Assembly: GCF_002355515.1 (NCBI RefSeq)
Contig: NZ_AP014809.1
Span: 4,364,501-4,428,500 of the forward strand
Length of the DNA stretch: 64,000 nucleotides
Direction of reading: 5' to 3'
Source: Methylorubrum populi
GTDB lineage: Bacteria > Pseudomonadota > Alphaproteobacteria > Rhizobiales > Beijerinckiaceae
In this document: piece after piece, positions 8,337 to 17,402 of the stretch
Layout: every line of letters starts with the position of its first letter
How positions within the stretch are numbered: the stretch's first letter is position 1
Notes under the pieces: generated by a model
The model's input: the letters and a program-made list of their open reading frames with translations, nothing else
What the model was told of the DNA's origin: nothing
Databases searched by the model: none
Translations under genes and position numbers: made by a program

Positions 8337-11300
8337 TCAGAACGCCTCGACGGGCGAACTTCTCGGTGCCTCGGGTGAAGCCTCGGGGCGGTGACGGGCC
8401 TCGTCCCGCAGCCGCTCCAGGGGCTTGCGGCCGAAGGTCAGGAACAGCACCGGGGTCAGCACGGTGTCGAGCAGCGTCGCACTGATCAGGCCGCCGAAGA
8501 TCGTCACCGCCACGGGGTGCAGGATCTCCTTGCCCGGCGCGTCGGCGCCGATCATCAGCGGCACCAGGGCGACGCCCGCCGAGAGCGCCGTCATCAGGAC
8601 CGGCGCCAGCCGCTCCAAGCTGCCGCGGATGACGAGGTCGCGCCCGAACGGCATGCCCTCGTGGATGGCAAGGTTCAGGTAGTGGCTGATCTTGAGGATG
8701 CCGTTGCGGGTGGCGATGCCGGTCAGCGTGATGAAGCCGATCATCGAGGCGACCGAGAGTGGCTGCCCGGCTATCCAAAGGGCGGCCACCGAGCCGATCA
8801 GGGCGAGCGGGATGCTGCCTAGGATGATCAGCGTGAAGACGACCGAGCGGTAACGGGAGTAGAGCAGCGCGAAGACCAGGGCGAGGGAGAGCAGCGACAG
8901 CAGGCCGATGGTCCGGCTCGCCTCTGCCTGGGCCTGGAAAGAGCCCTCCAGGCTCGTGGTGTACCCGTTGGGCAAGTTCGCCGCGGCGACCTTCTCCTGG
9001 ATGGCCTGGACGATCTTTCCCATGTCGGAGCCGGGTTGGGTGTTGGCTTGCACGACGATGCGGCGCCGGGCGTTCTCGCGCAGGATCTGGTTCGGCCCGT
9101 CGGTCTCGCGGATGTCGGCGATCTGGCGGGCCGGCACCCAGCCGGACGGGGTCTCGATGAGGAGGTCGCCGAGGCGCTGGGTCGTGCGCATCGTGTCGGA
9201 GAGGCGCATCACCACGTCGAAGCGGCGGTAGCCGTCCACCACCCGCGAGACCACCTGCCCGTTCGACAGGCGGCTCAACTGCTCGACCAGGGCCGCGGGT
9301 TGGACGCCGTAGAGGGCCGCGCGGGCATAGTCGACGCGAATTTCCAACTGGGGGATGAGCACCTGCTTCTCGACCTGGAGGTCGGCGAGGCCGGGGATGT
9401 CCGAGAGCCGCGCCCTCGTGTCCTCGGCGAGCGCGCGCAGGGTGTCGAGATCCTCGCCGAAGATCTTGAGCGCGATCTCGGCGCGCACGCCCGAGAGCAT
9501 GTGGTCGAGCCGGTGCGAGATCGGCTGGCCGACGTTGACGCTGACGGGCAGCACCGCGAGGCGCCCGCGGATATCGGTGACGAGTTCGGGCTTGGGTCGC
9601 GACCCCGGCTTCAGGTCGATCTCAAGGTCGGAGGAGTGGACGCCTTCCGCGTGCTCGTCGAGCTCGGCCCGGCCGGTGCGGCGACCGATGGACTTCACGT
9701 CCTGCATCTCCAGGAGCAGCCGTTCCGCCACCAGTCCGATCCGGTTGCTCTCGGCCAGCGAGATGCCGGGGTTGAAGGTCATGTTGACCGTGAACGAGCC
9801 CTCGTTGAACGGCGGCAGGAAGGTGCGTGGCAGGAAGGTCGCCGCGAGCCCGGCCGCCGCCACCGCCAGACCGGCGACCGCCATGACCGGCCGGCCATGC
9901 CCGAGCAGGCCGCGCAGCAGGGCGGCGTTCCCGCGCTTAAGCCACTTGAGGAATCGGCTGTCATGCTCCTCCAGTCGCTTGAGGCCCGGCAGCAGGTAGT
10001 AGGCCAGCACCGGCGTCAGGGTGATGGAGACGAGGAGGCTCGCCAGGATCGAGACGATGTAGGCCTGACCCAGCGGGGCGAAGAGCCGGCCCTCGATGCC
10101 CGACAGGGCGAAGAGCGGCACGAACACCAGCACGATCACCATAGTGGCGTAGACGATGCCGGAGCGCACCTCGTTCGAGGCCTCTACCACGACTGTGAAG
10201 ACGCTTTTGGGGTTACCCGCTTTACGGTTCTCGCCGAGTCTCCGAAAAATGTTTTCGACGTCGACCACCGCGTCGTCGACGAGTTCGCCGATGGCGATGG
10301 CGAGGCCGCCAAGGGTCATCGTATTGATCGACAGCCCGGCGAGGTGGAACACGACCGCGGTCGCCAGGATCGAGACCGGGATCGCCGTGAGCGAGATCGC
10401 GGTGGTGCGCACGTTCAAGAGGAAGGCGAACAGCACCACCGCGACGACGACGACGGCCTCCATCAGCACCGTCTCGACGTTGCGGATCGAGGTCTCGATG
10501 AAGTTCGCCTGCCGGAAGATGAGCTGGTCGGCGCGCACGCCGCGAAAGGCGCAGGCCTCGCCGACGGGTTCGGCCACGGACGGACCCGTCCGATCCGAGC
10601 TGCCCTTGCCCGCGTCGGGGCCGCAGGCGTTCAGGCTGGCGGTGATCTCCGCGAGGGCCGCTTCGACCTCGCGGGTGAGCCGCACCGTGTCGACGCCCGG
10701 CTGCTTCTCGACCGAGACCACGACCGCGGGCGCGCCCATGTAACCGGCATCACCCCGCTTCACCCGGGCCGCGAAGGAGACCTCGGCCACCTGCCGCAGG
10801 TAGATCGGTCGGCCGTTGACGGTGGCGACGACCATGTTGCGCAGGTCGTCGAGGCTCATGCTCCGGCCGAGGTTCCGGATCAGGTACTCGCGGGCGTACT
10901 GGTCGGTGAAGCCGCCGCCGGTGTTGGTGCCGAACTGAGCCAGCGCCGTCTCCAGTTGGCCGTGGGTGACGCCGAGCGCCCGCAGGGCCGTCGGCTGGGG
11001 CGCGACGCGGAACTGGCGCACCTCGCCGCCCATCGGGATCACCTGGGCGACGCCGGGGATCGAGAGCAGGCGTGGTCGGATGGTGAAGTCGGCGAGTTCC
11101 CGCAATTGCATCGGCGAGACCGTGCCGCCGTTGAGGGCGACCATCACGATCTGGCCCATGATCGAGGAGACCGGACCCATCATCGGGTTGACGTTTGGGG
11201 GTAGTTGCGGGCGCACCATCGCGAGGCGCTCGGCGACCTGCTGGCGGTTGCGGTAGATGTCGGTGCCCCAGTCGAACTCGACGTAGATCACCGAGAGGCC

Positions 11301-11564
11301 GACGCCGGACACGGAACGCACCCGGGTCACGCCCGGCAGGCCGTTCATCTGCGTCTCGACCGGGAACGTGACGAGCTGCTCGACTTCCTGGGGGGCGAGT
11401 CCCTCGGCCTCGGTCATGATCGTCACCGTCGGCCGATTGAGGTCCGGGAATACGTCGACCGGAAGCTTGGTCGCGGTGAAGGCACCGTAGATGACGAGCA
11501 CCGCGGCGAGCGCCAGTACGAGGAGGCGGTTGCGCAGGGATTGCGTGACGAGGAGCGTGAACAC
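8337..11564 (-). CDS. RND heavy-metal efflux pump, cassette B (CzcA/CusA family)
   Basis: A 1075-residue RND permease starting [24 protein letters not shown], with [23 protein letters not shown]. In TM4 it has [15 protein letters not shown], so the first Asp of the Zn/Co/Cd (HME1) triad is replaced by Ala and the Asp is doubled. It is therefore not a classical CzcA and its metal is uncertain. It is 26 residues longer than the paralogue at 34913-38062 because of an insertion around residues 310-336 ([15 protein letters not shown]... to EACAFRG) that adds two Cys. It lies 12 bases after the adaptor gene. Length and motifs otherwise look intact. Confidence 0.9.
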   Translation of the reverse strand: MFTLLVTQSLRNRLLVLALAAVLVIYGAFTATKLPVDVFPDLNRPTVTIMTEAEGLAPQEVEQLVTFPVETQMNGLPGVTRVRSVSGVGLSVIYVEFDWGTDIYRNRQQVAERLAMVRPQLPPNVNPMMGPVSSIMGQIVMVALNGGTVSPMQLRELADFTIRPRLLSIPGVAQVIPMGGEVRQFRVAPQPTALRALGVTHGQLETALAQFGTNTGGGFTDQYAREYLIRNLGRSMSLDDLRNMVVATVNGRPIYLRQVAEVSFAARVKRGDAGYMGAPAVVVSVEKQPGVDTVRLTREVEAALAEITASLNACGPDAGKGSSDRTGPSVAEPVGEACAFRGVRADQLIFRQANFIETSIRNVETVLMEAVVVVAVVLFAFLLNVRTTAISLTAIPVSILATAVVFHLAGLSINTMTLGGLAIAIGELVDDAVVDVENIFRRLGENRKAGNPKSVFTVVVEASNEVRSGIVYATMVIVLVFVPLFALSGIEGRLFAPLGQAYIVSILASLLVSITLTPVLAYYLLPGLKRLEEHDSRFLKWLKRGNAALLRGLLGHGRPVMAVAGLAVAAAGLAATFLPRTFLPPFNEGSFTVNMTFNPGISLAESNRIGLVAERLLLEMQDVKSIGRRTGRAELDEHAEGVHSSDLEIDLKPGSRPKPELVTDIRGRLAVLPVSVNVGQPISHRLDHMLSGVRAEIALKIFGEDLDTLRALAEDTRARLSDIPGLADLQVEKQVLIPQLEIRVDYARAALYGVQPAALVEQLSRLSNGQVVSRVVDGYRRFDVVMRLSDTMRTTQRLGDLLIETPSGWVPARQIADIRETDGPNQILRENARRRIVVQANTQPGSDMGKIVQAIQEKVAAANLPNGYTTSLEGSFQAQAEASRTIGLLSLLSLALVFALLYSRYRSVVFTLIILGSIPLALIGSVAALWIAGQPLSVASMIGFITLTGIATRNGILKISHYLNLAIHEGMPFGRDLVIRGSLERLAPVLMTALSAGVALVPLMIGADAPGKEILHPVAVTIFGGLISATLLDTVLTPVLFLTFGRKPLERLRDEARHRPEASPEAPRSSPVEAF

Positions 11565-11576
11565 GGGTTGGCCTCC

Positions 11577-12950
11577 TCAGCGGACCTGGTTGAGGAGTTC
11601 GGCGCCTTGGGTCACGATCCGCTTGCCCGCGGCGAGCCCGGAGACGACCAGAACCTGCCCCGCATCGAGCGGCTCGACCCGCACCTCGCGGGGCTCGAAG
11701 CGCTCAGGCGCGGTGTGCTCGTAGACGATGCTTTGGCCGTTGCCGCCACGCACCACGCTCATGCGCGGAAGCGCCAACCCCTTCTGCTGTGCGTCGGTTG
11801 CGGCCAGCACGGTGACGAACTGCCCGGTCCGCAATTCCGACGGCGCGCCTTCGACGGCGAAGTGCATCGGCACGGCTTGGCTGCGGTCGGCGAGCCCTGC
11901 GCCCATGTAGGCGAGGCGCAGCATGCGACCGTCGGCAAGGCGGGCGGTGGCGTGCTGGCCGCCGGTGAGGGCGTCGAAGCTCAGCGCCTCGACCCAGAGG
12001 CGGGTCGGGTCGACGATCTGGAACACCTGCACGCCGGGGCTCGCCATCTGCCCGGCCACGGCGGTCGCCTCGGCGATCACGCCGTCGACCGGCGCCTTGA
12101 GTGCTTCGGGCTGCTGGCGGATTGTGTCGAGGGCGGCGCGGCGGTCGAGCAGACCCTTCAGCTCGGCCTGGGCGTCCTCCAGTTGCACCTGCGATACGGC
12201 GCCGCCCGGTGCGAGCTTGCGGTAACGTTCGACCCGTCGCTCGGTGACTGCGATCTGCTGGTCGAGTTCGCCCTGGCGTTGGCGCATGTCGGAGGCGTCG
12301 ACCGCCTGCACCGGCGGCGTGACGTAGGCCAGCACCTCGCCCTTGCGCACCCGCGTGCCGAGCCGCGGGAAGGTCCCGGATTCCGGCGGCGAGAGCCGGC
12401 CGCCGACCGAGGACTGCACGACCCCGCTGGCACTCGGATCGGGCACGATGCGCCCCGGCAGCTCGACGGTGCGGCGCATGATGTCGGAGGATGTCACCAC
12501 CGTGCGCACGGCCAGTACCCTCTGGGTGGGCTTGGGCACGAAGATCGACCCGTCCGGTTGACGTCGCGCCAAGTCCTGTCCCCCCGGCGCCGGGGCGGCC
12601 ATGAGGGTGGTTTGCGATCCGGGGGCACTCCCGTGACCGTGCCCCTCGCCCGCGAAGGCGCGCGGCGCGAACGCGAGGGCGACGATGAGGGCGACGAGGG
12701 CAGTGGCCGGCAAGTAACGGCGCCCCTTCATCAGGAGCGTGACCGCGATGCCGAGAAGGAAGCCGGTGCCGCCGATGGCCAGCGGCAGCGGGTCGGCCTC
12801 CTTCAGGTGGCGCTGAAAGTCGTGGGCCGCGGCGAGGCCGGATGCCCACGCGGAGACACCCGCCTCAGACTTTGGCGGCGGTGCCTCCCGCACCGTCAAC
12901 GTAACCGGAAACATGTCGGTTGAGCCTGCCGCGGTCACGGTGAAGAGCAC
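11577..12950 (-). CDS. RND adaptor of cassette B, C-terminal part after an in-frame amber codon
   Basis: This frame encodes the functional core of a CzcB-like membrane-fusion protein: a membrane helix (PLAIGGTGFLLGIAVTLLM), a second signal-like segment (TALVALIVALAFAPRAFAGEGHGHG), then the lipoyl/hairpin region (SSVGGRLSPPESGTFPRLG, ASDMRQRQGELDQQ) and the barrel ending GAELLNQVR. It is continuous in frame with 12975-13304, separated only by TAG at 12975-12977. The intact paralogue (33161-34900) has Trp at that position, so the gene appears split by a nonsense change. Without read-through, translation would need reinitiation, for instance at GTG 12950, which has no clear ribosome-binding site. 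The core domains themselves are intact. Confidence 0.8.
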   Translation of the reverse strand: MLFTVTAAGSTDMFPVTLTVREAPPPKSEAGVSAWASGLAAAHDFQRHLKEADPLPLAIGGTGFLLGIAVTLLMKGRRYLPATALVALIVALAFAPRAFAGEGHGHGSAPGSQTTLMAAPAPGGQDLARRQPDGSIFVPKPTQRVLAVRTVVTSSDIMRRTVELPGRIVPDPSASGVVQSSVGGRLSPPESGTFPRLGTRVRKGEVLAYVTPPVQAVDASDMRQRQGELDQQIAVTERRVERYRKLAPGGAVSQVQLEDAQAELKGLLDRRAALDTIRQQPEALKAPVDGVIAEATAVAGQMASPGVQVFQIVDPTRLWVEALSFDALTGGQHATARLADGRMLRLAYMGAGLADRSQAVPMHFAVEGAPSELRTGQFVTVLAATDAQQKGLALPRMSVVRGGNGQSIVYEHTAPERFEPREVRVEPLDAGQVLVVSGLAAGKRIVTQGAELLNQVR

Positions 12951-12974
12951 CTCGTGCTCGCCGGGGTGCAGGCT

Positions 12975-13304
12975 CTAATGTGCATCGACCGCGTAGCTGC
13001 CGTCCGGCATGGGCGAGGCGGTGACGGAGCCGTCCGGCGTCTCGGCTCGGACGACGGCGTCCGTCACAGGCTCGTTGGTGCCCACACGGTCGAGGAACAC
13101 GGCCAAGCGGCCGCTTCGGACGATGGCGACCAATTCGAGCGCGTCGGTGCTCGACGTACTGCGCGGCGCTGTAGCCGCCGCCGGAGCCTGCGCCTCGTTG
13201 CCGTGGTCGTGCCCCTCATGGGCGACGGCGAGCGTCGGCGCACCGGCCCAGAGGCCAAACGCCAGGAGAGCCGTCCGCAGGGCGGAGGCGTAGAGAACAC
13301 GCAT
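12975..13304 (-). CDS. RND adaptor of cassette B, N-terminal fragment
   Basis: A 109-residue frame with signal peptide (SALRTALLAFGLWAGAPTLAVA), a HEGHDHG metal-binding motif and the beginning of a beta-sandwich domain (LELVAIVRSGRLAVFLDRVGTNEPV...ETPDGS) that matches residues 1-110 of the intact paralogue at 33161-34900. It ends at TAG where the paralogue reads YALPVPWLSKPG and this copy reads YAVDAH-stop-SLHPG; the alignment resumes at once in the same frame. It is thus a truncated N-terminal domain, not a separate gene by origin. It could still be secreted as a small His-rich protein. Confidence 0.75.
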   Translation of the reverse strand: MRVLYASALRTALLAFGLWAGAPTLAVAHEGHDHGNEAQAPAAATAPRSTSSTDALELVAIVRSGRLAVFLDRVGTNEPVTDAVVRAETPDGSVTASPMPDGSYAVDAH

Positions 13305-13336
13305 GGGATGATCGAGCCTTCGCGTAAAGGAGGCTG

Positions 13337-13361
13337 GCGGCTGTCGTTCACGGACAGCCGC
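13337..13361 (-). promoter_or_regulatory. intercistronic hairpin between leader gene and adaptor (cassette B)
   Basis: GCGGCTGTC and GACAGCCGC form a perfect 9-bp stem with a 7-base loop in the gap between the leader stop (13388) and the adaptor start (13304). A second, weaker CGCG...CGCG stem lies nearer the stop. The position parallels the other leader/hairpin pairs. No U-tract is seen. Confidence 0.5.
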
Positions 13362-13387
13362 TCAGGGCGCGCGTTGGAGCGCGGACC

Positions 13388-13768
13388 TCAGGCGAAGGTT
13401 CGAGGGGGTTCAGGAAGCGTCTCAGGAACCACGCTGTCGAACGTGACTTTGCGGACGCCAGCCAACGTTCGCTCGGGCTTCCAGGCAACCACGACGGTCA
13501 AGCAGTCCCAGCGCGCGAACGACGCTGGGCAGCAAAGGCCGCAAGGACCAGCCACCGACTCTTCGGCGCTTCGGTCGGCATGGCCCACCATGTCGTCAAC
13601 CTGACCTGGCCCTCCAGTCACTTGGTACCCGACCGAGACGGACGTGTCGTGTCCGACGTGAAGCTCCCCCGCGTGCGAGTGTCCCGCACCCGCCACCGAA
13701 AAGGCGGCAAGCGACACGATCTGGAAGACCGTGAGCAACGAACGCCAAAAGGACCGGGTGGCCGACAT
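13388..13768 (-). CDS. Cys/His-rich leader protein of efflux cassette B
   Basis: A 126-residue protein with a hydrophobic N-terminus (FWRSLLTVFQIVSLAAFSVAGAG), a His-containing stretch (HSHAGELHVGHD), the cluster CGLCC and the tail PETLPEPPRTFA. I place the start at ATG 13768; the frame is open to 13894 but that part looks non-coding. The paralogue upstream of the intact B cassette (32605-33075) ends PEALPEPPRTLA and has an even richer Cys cluster. It is first in the operon and transcribed away from the DUF2235 gene. A regulatory or metal-buffering role is inferred. Confidence 0.6.
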   Translation of the reverse strand: MSATRSFWRSLLTVFQIVSLAAFSVAGAGHSHAGELHVGHDTSVSVGYQVTGGPGQVDDMVGHADRSAEESVAGPCGLCCPASFARWDCLTVVVAWKPERTLAGVRKVTFDSVVPETLPEPPRTFA

Positions 13769-14196
13769 GATACGGGGTGCATAGCACATCCACGCGGGCA
13801 GACCATGAGCTTTTTGGCGCTCAACGGATGGCGCCCCGACGAAAGTCCTTGGATGTATCCGCCCCAACCGTTCGGTCCGGTGAGCGAGGTTCAAATCCGG
13901 GTACCGGCGGGGCCGGCCGCCGGTAGGGGGTTAGGTCCCGGCCGCCATTCCGGCCGCCTTAGTGTCAGGGGTGAGGTTGTTCGCGTGCAGGGCGCGACTT
14001 CGCCCGCCGGGCTTCCTGCTCGGAGGCCATGGCCTCCGTCAGCGCGAACACTCTGGTTTCAGATTGGGAACAAACAAAGAACCTAGCGGTTGCGACTCCC
14101 GAAGCTGGGCTTAACGGGTCTGACTGGGCGTCGGACGCGATCCAGCCTCGCAAGATGGGTTCCATTCCAGGACCATCCCGGCTGCAGGAGGGGGGC
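13769..14196. promoter_or_regulatory. 428-base divergent intergenic region with GC palindrome
   Basis: This gap separates the cassette B leader (-) from the DUF2235 gene (+) and should hold both promoters. The clearest structure is TACCGGCGG (13902-13910) and CCGCCGGTA (13917-13925), a perfect 9-bp inverted repeat with a GGCCGG centre. I see no convincing -35/-10 pair and no tRNA. Confidence 0.35.
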
Positions 14197-15708
14197 GTGG
14201 CCAAGAACATCGTGGTCTTCTCGGATGGCACCGGCCAGGAAGGTGGCCTCCGCGAGGAACAGCGCCTCAGCAACGTCTACAAGCTCTACCGCGTCTGCCG
14301 GGTCGGGCCGGACAGCGGCATCGACCCGCGCGAGCAGGTCGCCTTCTACGACGCCGGCCTCGGCACGGACGGCTCGGCCCCGGGTTTCGTCGGTGCCTAC
14401 CGCCGACTGCAGAAGCTGCTGTCCTCGGTGACCGGCCTGGGTATCACGAAGAACATCGCCGACTGCTACGAGTTCGTCATCAACCACTACGAGCCCGGCG
14501 ACCGCATCTACCTGATCGGCTTCAGCCGAGGGGCCTACACGGCCCGTTGCGTGGCCAACGTTCTGTTCCTGTGCGGCGTCCCGACGAAAGTGCCGGGCGG
14601 AGACCTTCCACGCTTCCGCAAGGCGACGCGGGACATCGCGGATGAGGCGGTGATCAAGGTCTATGAGTACGGCGCGGGTTCACCGCGGGGCGGCGACTAC
14701 GAGAAGGACCGGTTCGAGTTGGCGAGGCGATTCCGGCGCAAGTACAGGTCGGGTGACGATCTTTCCTCGAACGTGGCACCGCACTTCATCGGCGTGTTCG
14801 ACACCGTCGCCTCGCTCGGCGCGACCGGACCCAAGTGGTGGGGCATCGCGGCCGGCCTGACGATCCTGGCCGTGCTGGTTGCAGCCGTGCCCGCCGTCCT
14901 GTCCGACCTAGCGTTCGGCACCGGCTACTGGCGCCCGTTCCTGGCCACCCTCTCGCTCACTGCGGCGTTCGTCCTCTGGCGTTGGCTGCCGACAGCGGTC
15001 AAGACCATCACCAACTCACCGGTGAACGGGAAGGCGCGCTGGCACATCGCGCAATGGCGCTCCGGGAACTACGACCAACTGCTGAGCGGCCATGTCGGCT
15101 ATGCCCGGCATGCCCTCTCCATCGACGAGACCCGCGCCGACTTCCCGCGGGTCAGGTGGGGCAGCCGGGACGGGGTGCGGAAAAAGGTCCAGGGCGAGCC
15201 TGATCCGCTCATCCAGATGTGGTTCGCCGGCAACCACTCCGACATCGGCGGCAGCTACCCCGAAGCCGAGAGCCGGCTGTCCGACGTCGCCTTGCAGTGG
15301 ATGGTGGAGCAGGCCACCAAGATCCCGGATCCGCTTCGGGTCGACGGGATGGTGTCCGGAGAGCCCGGTACCGGCCGGCTGCACCTGCATCCGGCGTCCG
15401 ATGGTATGCAGCACTGCGAGGTCGCCGGCATGCACGACTCCATCGCCGGCATCCTTCCCCGCTGGCTGTCCCGTCGCATGGGATGGCTGGGATGGCCGGT
15501 GAAGGTCCGGGAGATCCCGGAGGATGCCCTGGTCCACCCGAGCGTCAGGGAAAGATTCGATCTGGCCGAGGTGACCCAATGTGATGGGAAAGGTCCCTAT
15601 AGGCCGTTGGCGTTGGCGAACCACCGGGACTTCCGGACCGCTTATGCGCCGGGCTCGCCAAACCCAGGGGCAGCGAAATCCGGATACCTCATGCCTCGTC
15701 GTCCATAG
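14197..15708 (+). CDS. DUF2235 alpha/beta-hydrolase (Tle1-like phospholipase fold)
   Basis: A 503-residue product from GTG 14197, which follows CAGGAGGGGG; the frame is open to 14029 but lacks a better start. It begins AKNIVVFSDGTGQ, the DUF2235 opening. The nucleophile elbow is GFSRGAYTAR with Ser110; FDTVASLG and FAGNHSDIGGSYPE supply candidate catalytic Asp and His. Two hydrophobic segments (GIAAGLTILAVLVAAVPAV and FLATLSLTAAFVLWRWL) interrupt the hydrolase domain. DUF2235 includes type VI effector lipases (Tle1), but no vgrG, hcp or immunity gene is nearby, so a housekeeping or stress hydrolase is equally possible. Confidence 0.85.
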   Translation: MAKNIVVFSDGTGQEGGLREEQRLSNVYKLYRVCRVGPDSGIDPREQVAFYDAGLGTDGSAPGFVGAYRRLQKLLSSVTGLGITKNIADCYEFVINHYEPGDRIYLIGFSRGAYTARCVANVLFLCGVPTKVPGGDLPRFRKATRDIADEAVIKVYEYGAGSPRGGDYEKDRFELARRFRRKYRSGDDLSSNVAPHFIGVFDTVASLGATGPKWWGIAAGLTILAVLVAAVPAVLSDLAFGTGYWRPFLATLSLTAAFVLWRWLPTAVKTITNSPVNGKARWHIAQWRSGNYDQLLSGHVGYARHALSIDETRADFPRVRWGSRDGVRKKVQGEPDPLIQMWFAGNHSDIGGSYPEAESRLSDVALQWMVEQATKIPDPLRVDGMVSGEPGTGRLHLHPASDGMQHCEVAGMHDSIAGILPRWLSRRMGWLGWPVKVREIPEDALVHPSVRERFDLAEVTQCDGKGPYRPLALANHRDFRTAYAPGSPNPGAAKSGYLMPRRP

Positions 15709-15709
15709 C

Positions 15710-16063
15710 CCCGCTCATGCATTTCTTTGAGCAGGCGGTTCTCCAGAACGAGGTCGGCCACGACCTCCTTCAGCGCGCCCGCCTCGCGGCGCAGGTCCTT
15801 GACCTCATCCGCAGTTGCGGCACGGGCGTGTCGCCGGCAAGCCGCCGCTTGCCAGTTTCCAGGAACTCCATGGACCGGCCGTAGTACATTGACGAGACGA
15901 TGCTCTCGCGCCGACACAGTCCGGCGATGCTGTCCTCACCGCGCAGGCCCTCCAGCACGATGCGGATCTTCTCCTCCGCCGATAACTGCCGGCGCGTGGC
16001 CCGGCGGATGTCCTTGAGCACGGTCTCTGCCGGCTTTTTCACCAGCCTGGATGACTGTTTCAT
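15710..16063 (-). pseudogene. IS3-family OrfA-like transposase remnant, frameshifted
   Basis: From ATG 16063 the frame reads MKQSSRLVKKPAETVLKDI, then RRQLSAEEKIRIVLEGLRGE and LCRRESIVSSMYYGRSMEF, an HTH_Tnp_1-type OrfA. After KRRLAGDTP the reading moves to another frame, where the usual coiled-coil tail appears (ADEVKDLRREAGALKEVVAD then LENRLLKEM). The protein is therefore broken by a frameshift, and no OrfB with a DDE motif follows. No terminal inverted repeats could be identified. It marks a past insertion next to a truncated response-regulator gene. Confidence 0.75.
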
Positions 16064-16137
16064 CTTCGCTCCTGGGGCTACGATGAACCAGCCATCCTCC
16101 GTTCGTGCAGGGGCCTCAATCCGTCTCACGAGCGCTG

Positions 16138-16316
16138 ACGGCGGACACATGGACAATGTGGGTCGTGTCTCCCGGCCCGACCTGAAGGTGCCGTTCACCA
16201 CCGGCTACGCCGCGAATTATATTCTCGAAAACAGGCATCTCGTACCGGGCATGGCGGTCTTGACCAAGCCATTCGCCGTCGACACGATGGCCGCCCGCAT
16301 CCGCTCCATGATCTAG
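16138..16316 (+). pseudogene. 3' remnant of a response-regulator receiver domain
   Basis: The last 59 codons before TAG 16314-16316 read RPDLKVPFTTGYAAN, then LVPGMAVLTKPFAVDTMAAR, the C-terminal third of a receiver domain (conserved Thr in FTTGY and Lys in TKPF) as found at the end of alphaproteobacterial hybrid histidine kinases. The phosphoacceptor Asp region and everything upstream are missing. The remnant abuts the transposase relic, so insertion or deletion probably removed the 5' part. Not expected to be functional. Confidence 0.7.
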
Positions 16317-16401
16317 CCATCTAACGCAGAGCCGATCGGGCGACGCATAGTCCCCTAGGGCGTGATTCTCGACGACCGTAAGGCAGGCTACCCTCACAGG
16401 G

Positions 16402-16432
16402 TTGACCTTCCCATCGTGGAAAGCCTTATCCG
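16402..16432 (+). promoter_or_regulatory. MerR/CueR-type promoter upstream of the Cus operon
   Basis: TTGACC (16402-16407) and TATCCG (16427-16432) are separated by 19 bases, the long spacer used by MerR-family activators. The spacer contains the imperfect dyad ACCTTCCC-ATCGT-GGAAAGC, close to the CueR operator pattern (ACCTTCC...GGAAGGT). It lies about 70 bases upstream of the first gene of the copper-type operon. No cueR gene is adjacent. Confidence 0.55.
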
Positions 16433-16499
16433 GGCCAACTGCTACGTGCGGGAGGCCGGAAGGCTTTATGCTTACCCTAAAAACTGGCATCGTCGATTC

Positions 16500-16910
16500 G
16501 TGACGTTCTGGCTCGCCCTCTGGCGGCTGCTCCCGCTCCTGGCGGTTCTCAGCCTAGCCCTGACGCCGGTGACCGCCTCCGCGGCCGCCGCGGGCATGCA
16601 CGCGTTCGCGACGGTTCAGGCCCGCGGCTCGCACGAGCCGATGCCCGCCATGGACCATGCCGGCATGGACATGGGCGGCATGAACATGGACGACATGCCC
16701 TGCTGCCCGCCGGAGAAGGCGGACAAGCCGGACTGCGCCAAGGCCGGCTGCCCGTTGATGGCGCTCTGCCTCGCCAGCGTCGCCTCTCTGTTGCCGATCG
16801 CGATCACCATCGCGGCGCCAAGCGCGACGCGTGCGGCACCGGCTTGGCCCGACACGGCGTCCTTCGCCAGCCTGCACGGGCCACCGCTACCCGAGCCACC
16901 CCGAGCCTGA
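16500..16910 (+). CDS. Met/His/Cys-rich leader protein of the Cus operon
   Basis: From GTG 16500 a 136-residue protein with an N-terminal hydrophobic helix (LWRLLPLLAVLSLALTPVTA), a Met-rich stretch (MPAMDHAGMDMGGMNMDDM), the Cys cluster PCCPPEK...DCAKAGCP, a second helix and the tail GPPLPEPPRA. Met-rich sequences bind Cu(I), fitting the CusBA genes downstream. The start is uncertain, as no strong ribosome-binding site precedes it and the frame is open to 16362. The tail and position match the four other leader proteins. Similarity to DUF2946/CopL-type copper proteins is likely but unproven. Confidence 0.65.
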   Translation: MTFWLALWRLLPLLAVLSLALTPVTASAAAAGMHAFATVQARGSHEPMPAMDHAGMDMGGMNMDDMPCCPPEKADKPDCAKAGCPLMALCLASVASLLPIAITIAAPSATRAAPAWPDTASFASLHGPPLPEPPRA

Positions 16911-16920
16911 ACCCGATGCC

Positions 16921-16938
16921 GCCGGCGCTCGCGCCGGC
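16921..16938 (+). promoter_or_regulatory. intercistronic hairpin after the Cus leader
   Basis: GCCGGCGC-TC-GCGCCGGC is a perfect 8-bp inverted repeat starting 11 bases after the leader stop and 54 bases before the FixH-like gene. It lacks a U-tract. The layout repeats that of the other leader genes. Confidence 0.5.
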
Positions 16939-16991
16939 ACGGTGACACGCATCCGCGCGTCGCCATCCATCGTGTTCAGGAGATGAGATCC

Positions 16992-17402
16992 GTGACCAAG
17001 AACCCCTTCGCGCGCGCCGTGCCGGCCGCGCTGCTCGGCGCCGCACTGTCGGTGTCGACGTTCGCCCCGCCCGCCTTGGCAGACATCAAGGATTACCGCT
17101 TCGAACTCCTGCAGCAGGAGGCGAAGGTCGGCGAGGCCGTCATCGCCGTCCGGCTCGTCGACCAGCGGAACGGCAAGCCGGTGACCGACGCCGTGGTCTT
17201 CGCCAAGCGCCTCGACATGGCCCCCGACGCCATGGAGGAGATGGCCACCAAGGTGGAGCAGGTCCCCTCGACCGAGCCCGGCGTCTACCGCTTCAAGGCC
17301 AAGCTCTCGATGCAGGGCCGCTGGCGCCTGTCGCTGGCCGCCAAGATCCAAGGCGAGACCGGCACGGTCGAGGACAGGCTGGTCCTTCAGGCCGCGAGAT
17401 GA
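16992..17402 (+). CDS. FixH/YtkA-like periplasmic protein
   Basis: A 136-residue secreted protein with a signal peptide ending in PPALA and a single beta-sandwich domain (YRFELLQQEAKVGEAVIAVR, GKPVTDAVVFAKRLDM, EPGVYRFKAKLSMQGRWRLS). Proteins of the FixH/YtkA type are common in copper and heavy-metal efflux operons. GTG 16992 has AGGAG with 9-base spacing; ATG 16983 directly abuts that site and is less likely. The stop overlaps the CusB start by 4 bases (ATGA). Possible periplasmic metal delivery to CusB. Confidence 0.8.
   Translation: MTKNPFARAVPAALLGAALSVSTFAPPALADIKDYRFELLQQEAKVGEAVIAVRLVDQRNGKPVTDAVVFAKRLDMAPDAMEEMATKVEQVPSTEPGVYRFKAKLSMQGRWRLSLAAKIQGETGTVEDRLVLQAAR

Noticed and set aside
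12975..12977. Recoded amber (pyrrolysine or similar) in the adaptor gene
   Set aside because: The paralogue has a plain Trp at the aligned position and there is no sign of recoding machinery; a nonsense change is simpler.
13880..13925. GGTTCAAATCC resembling a tRNA T-arm
   Set aside because: The stem around it does not pair as a T-arm, and no anticodon arm or acceptor stem could be built around it.
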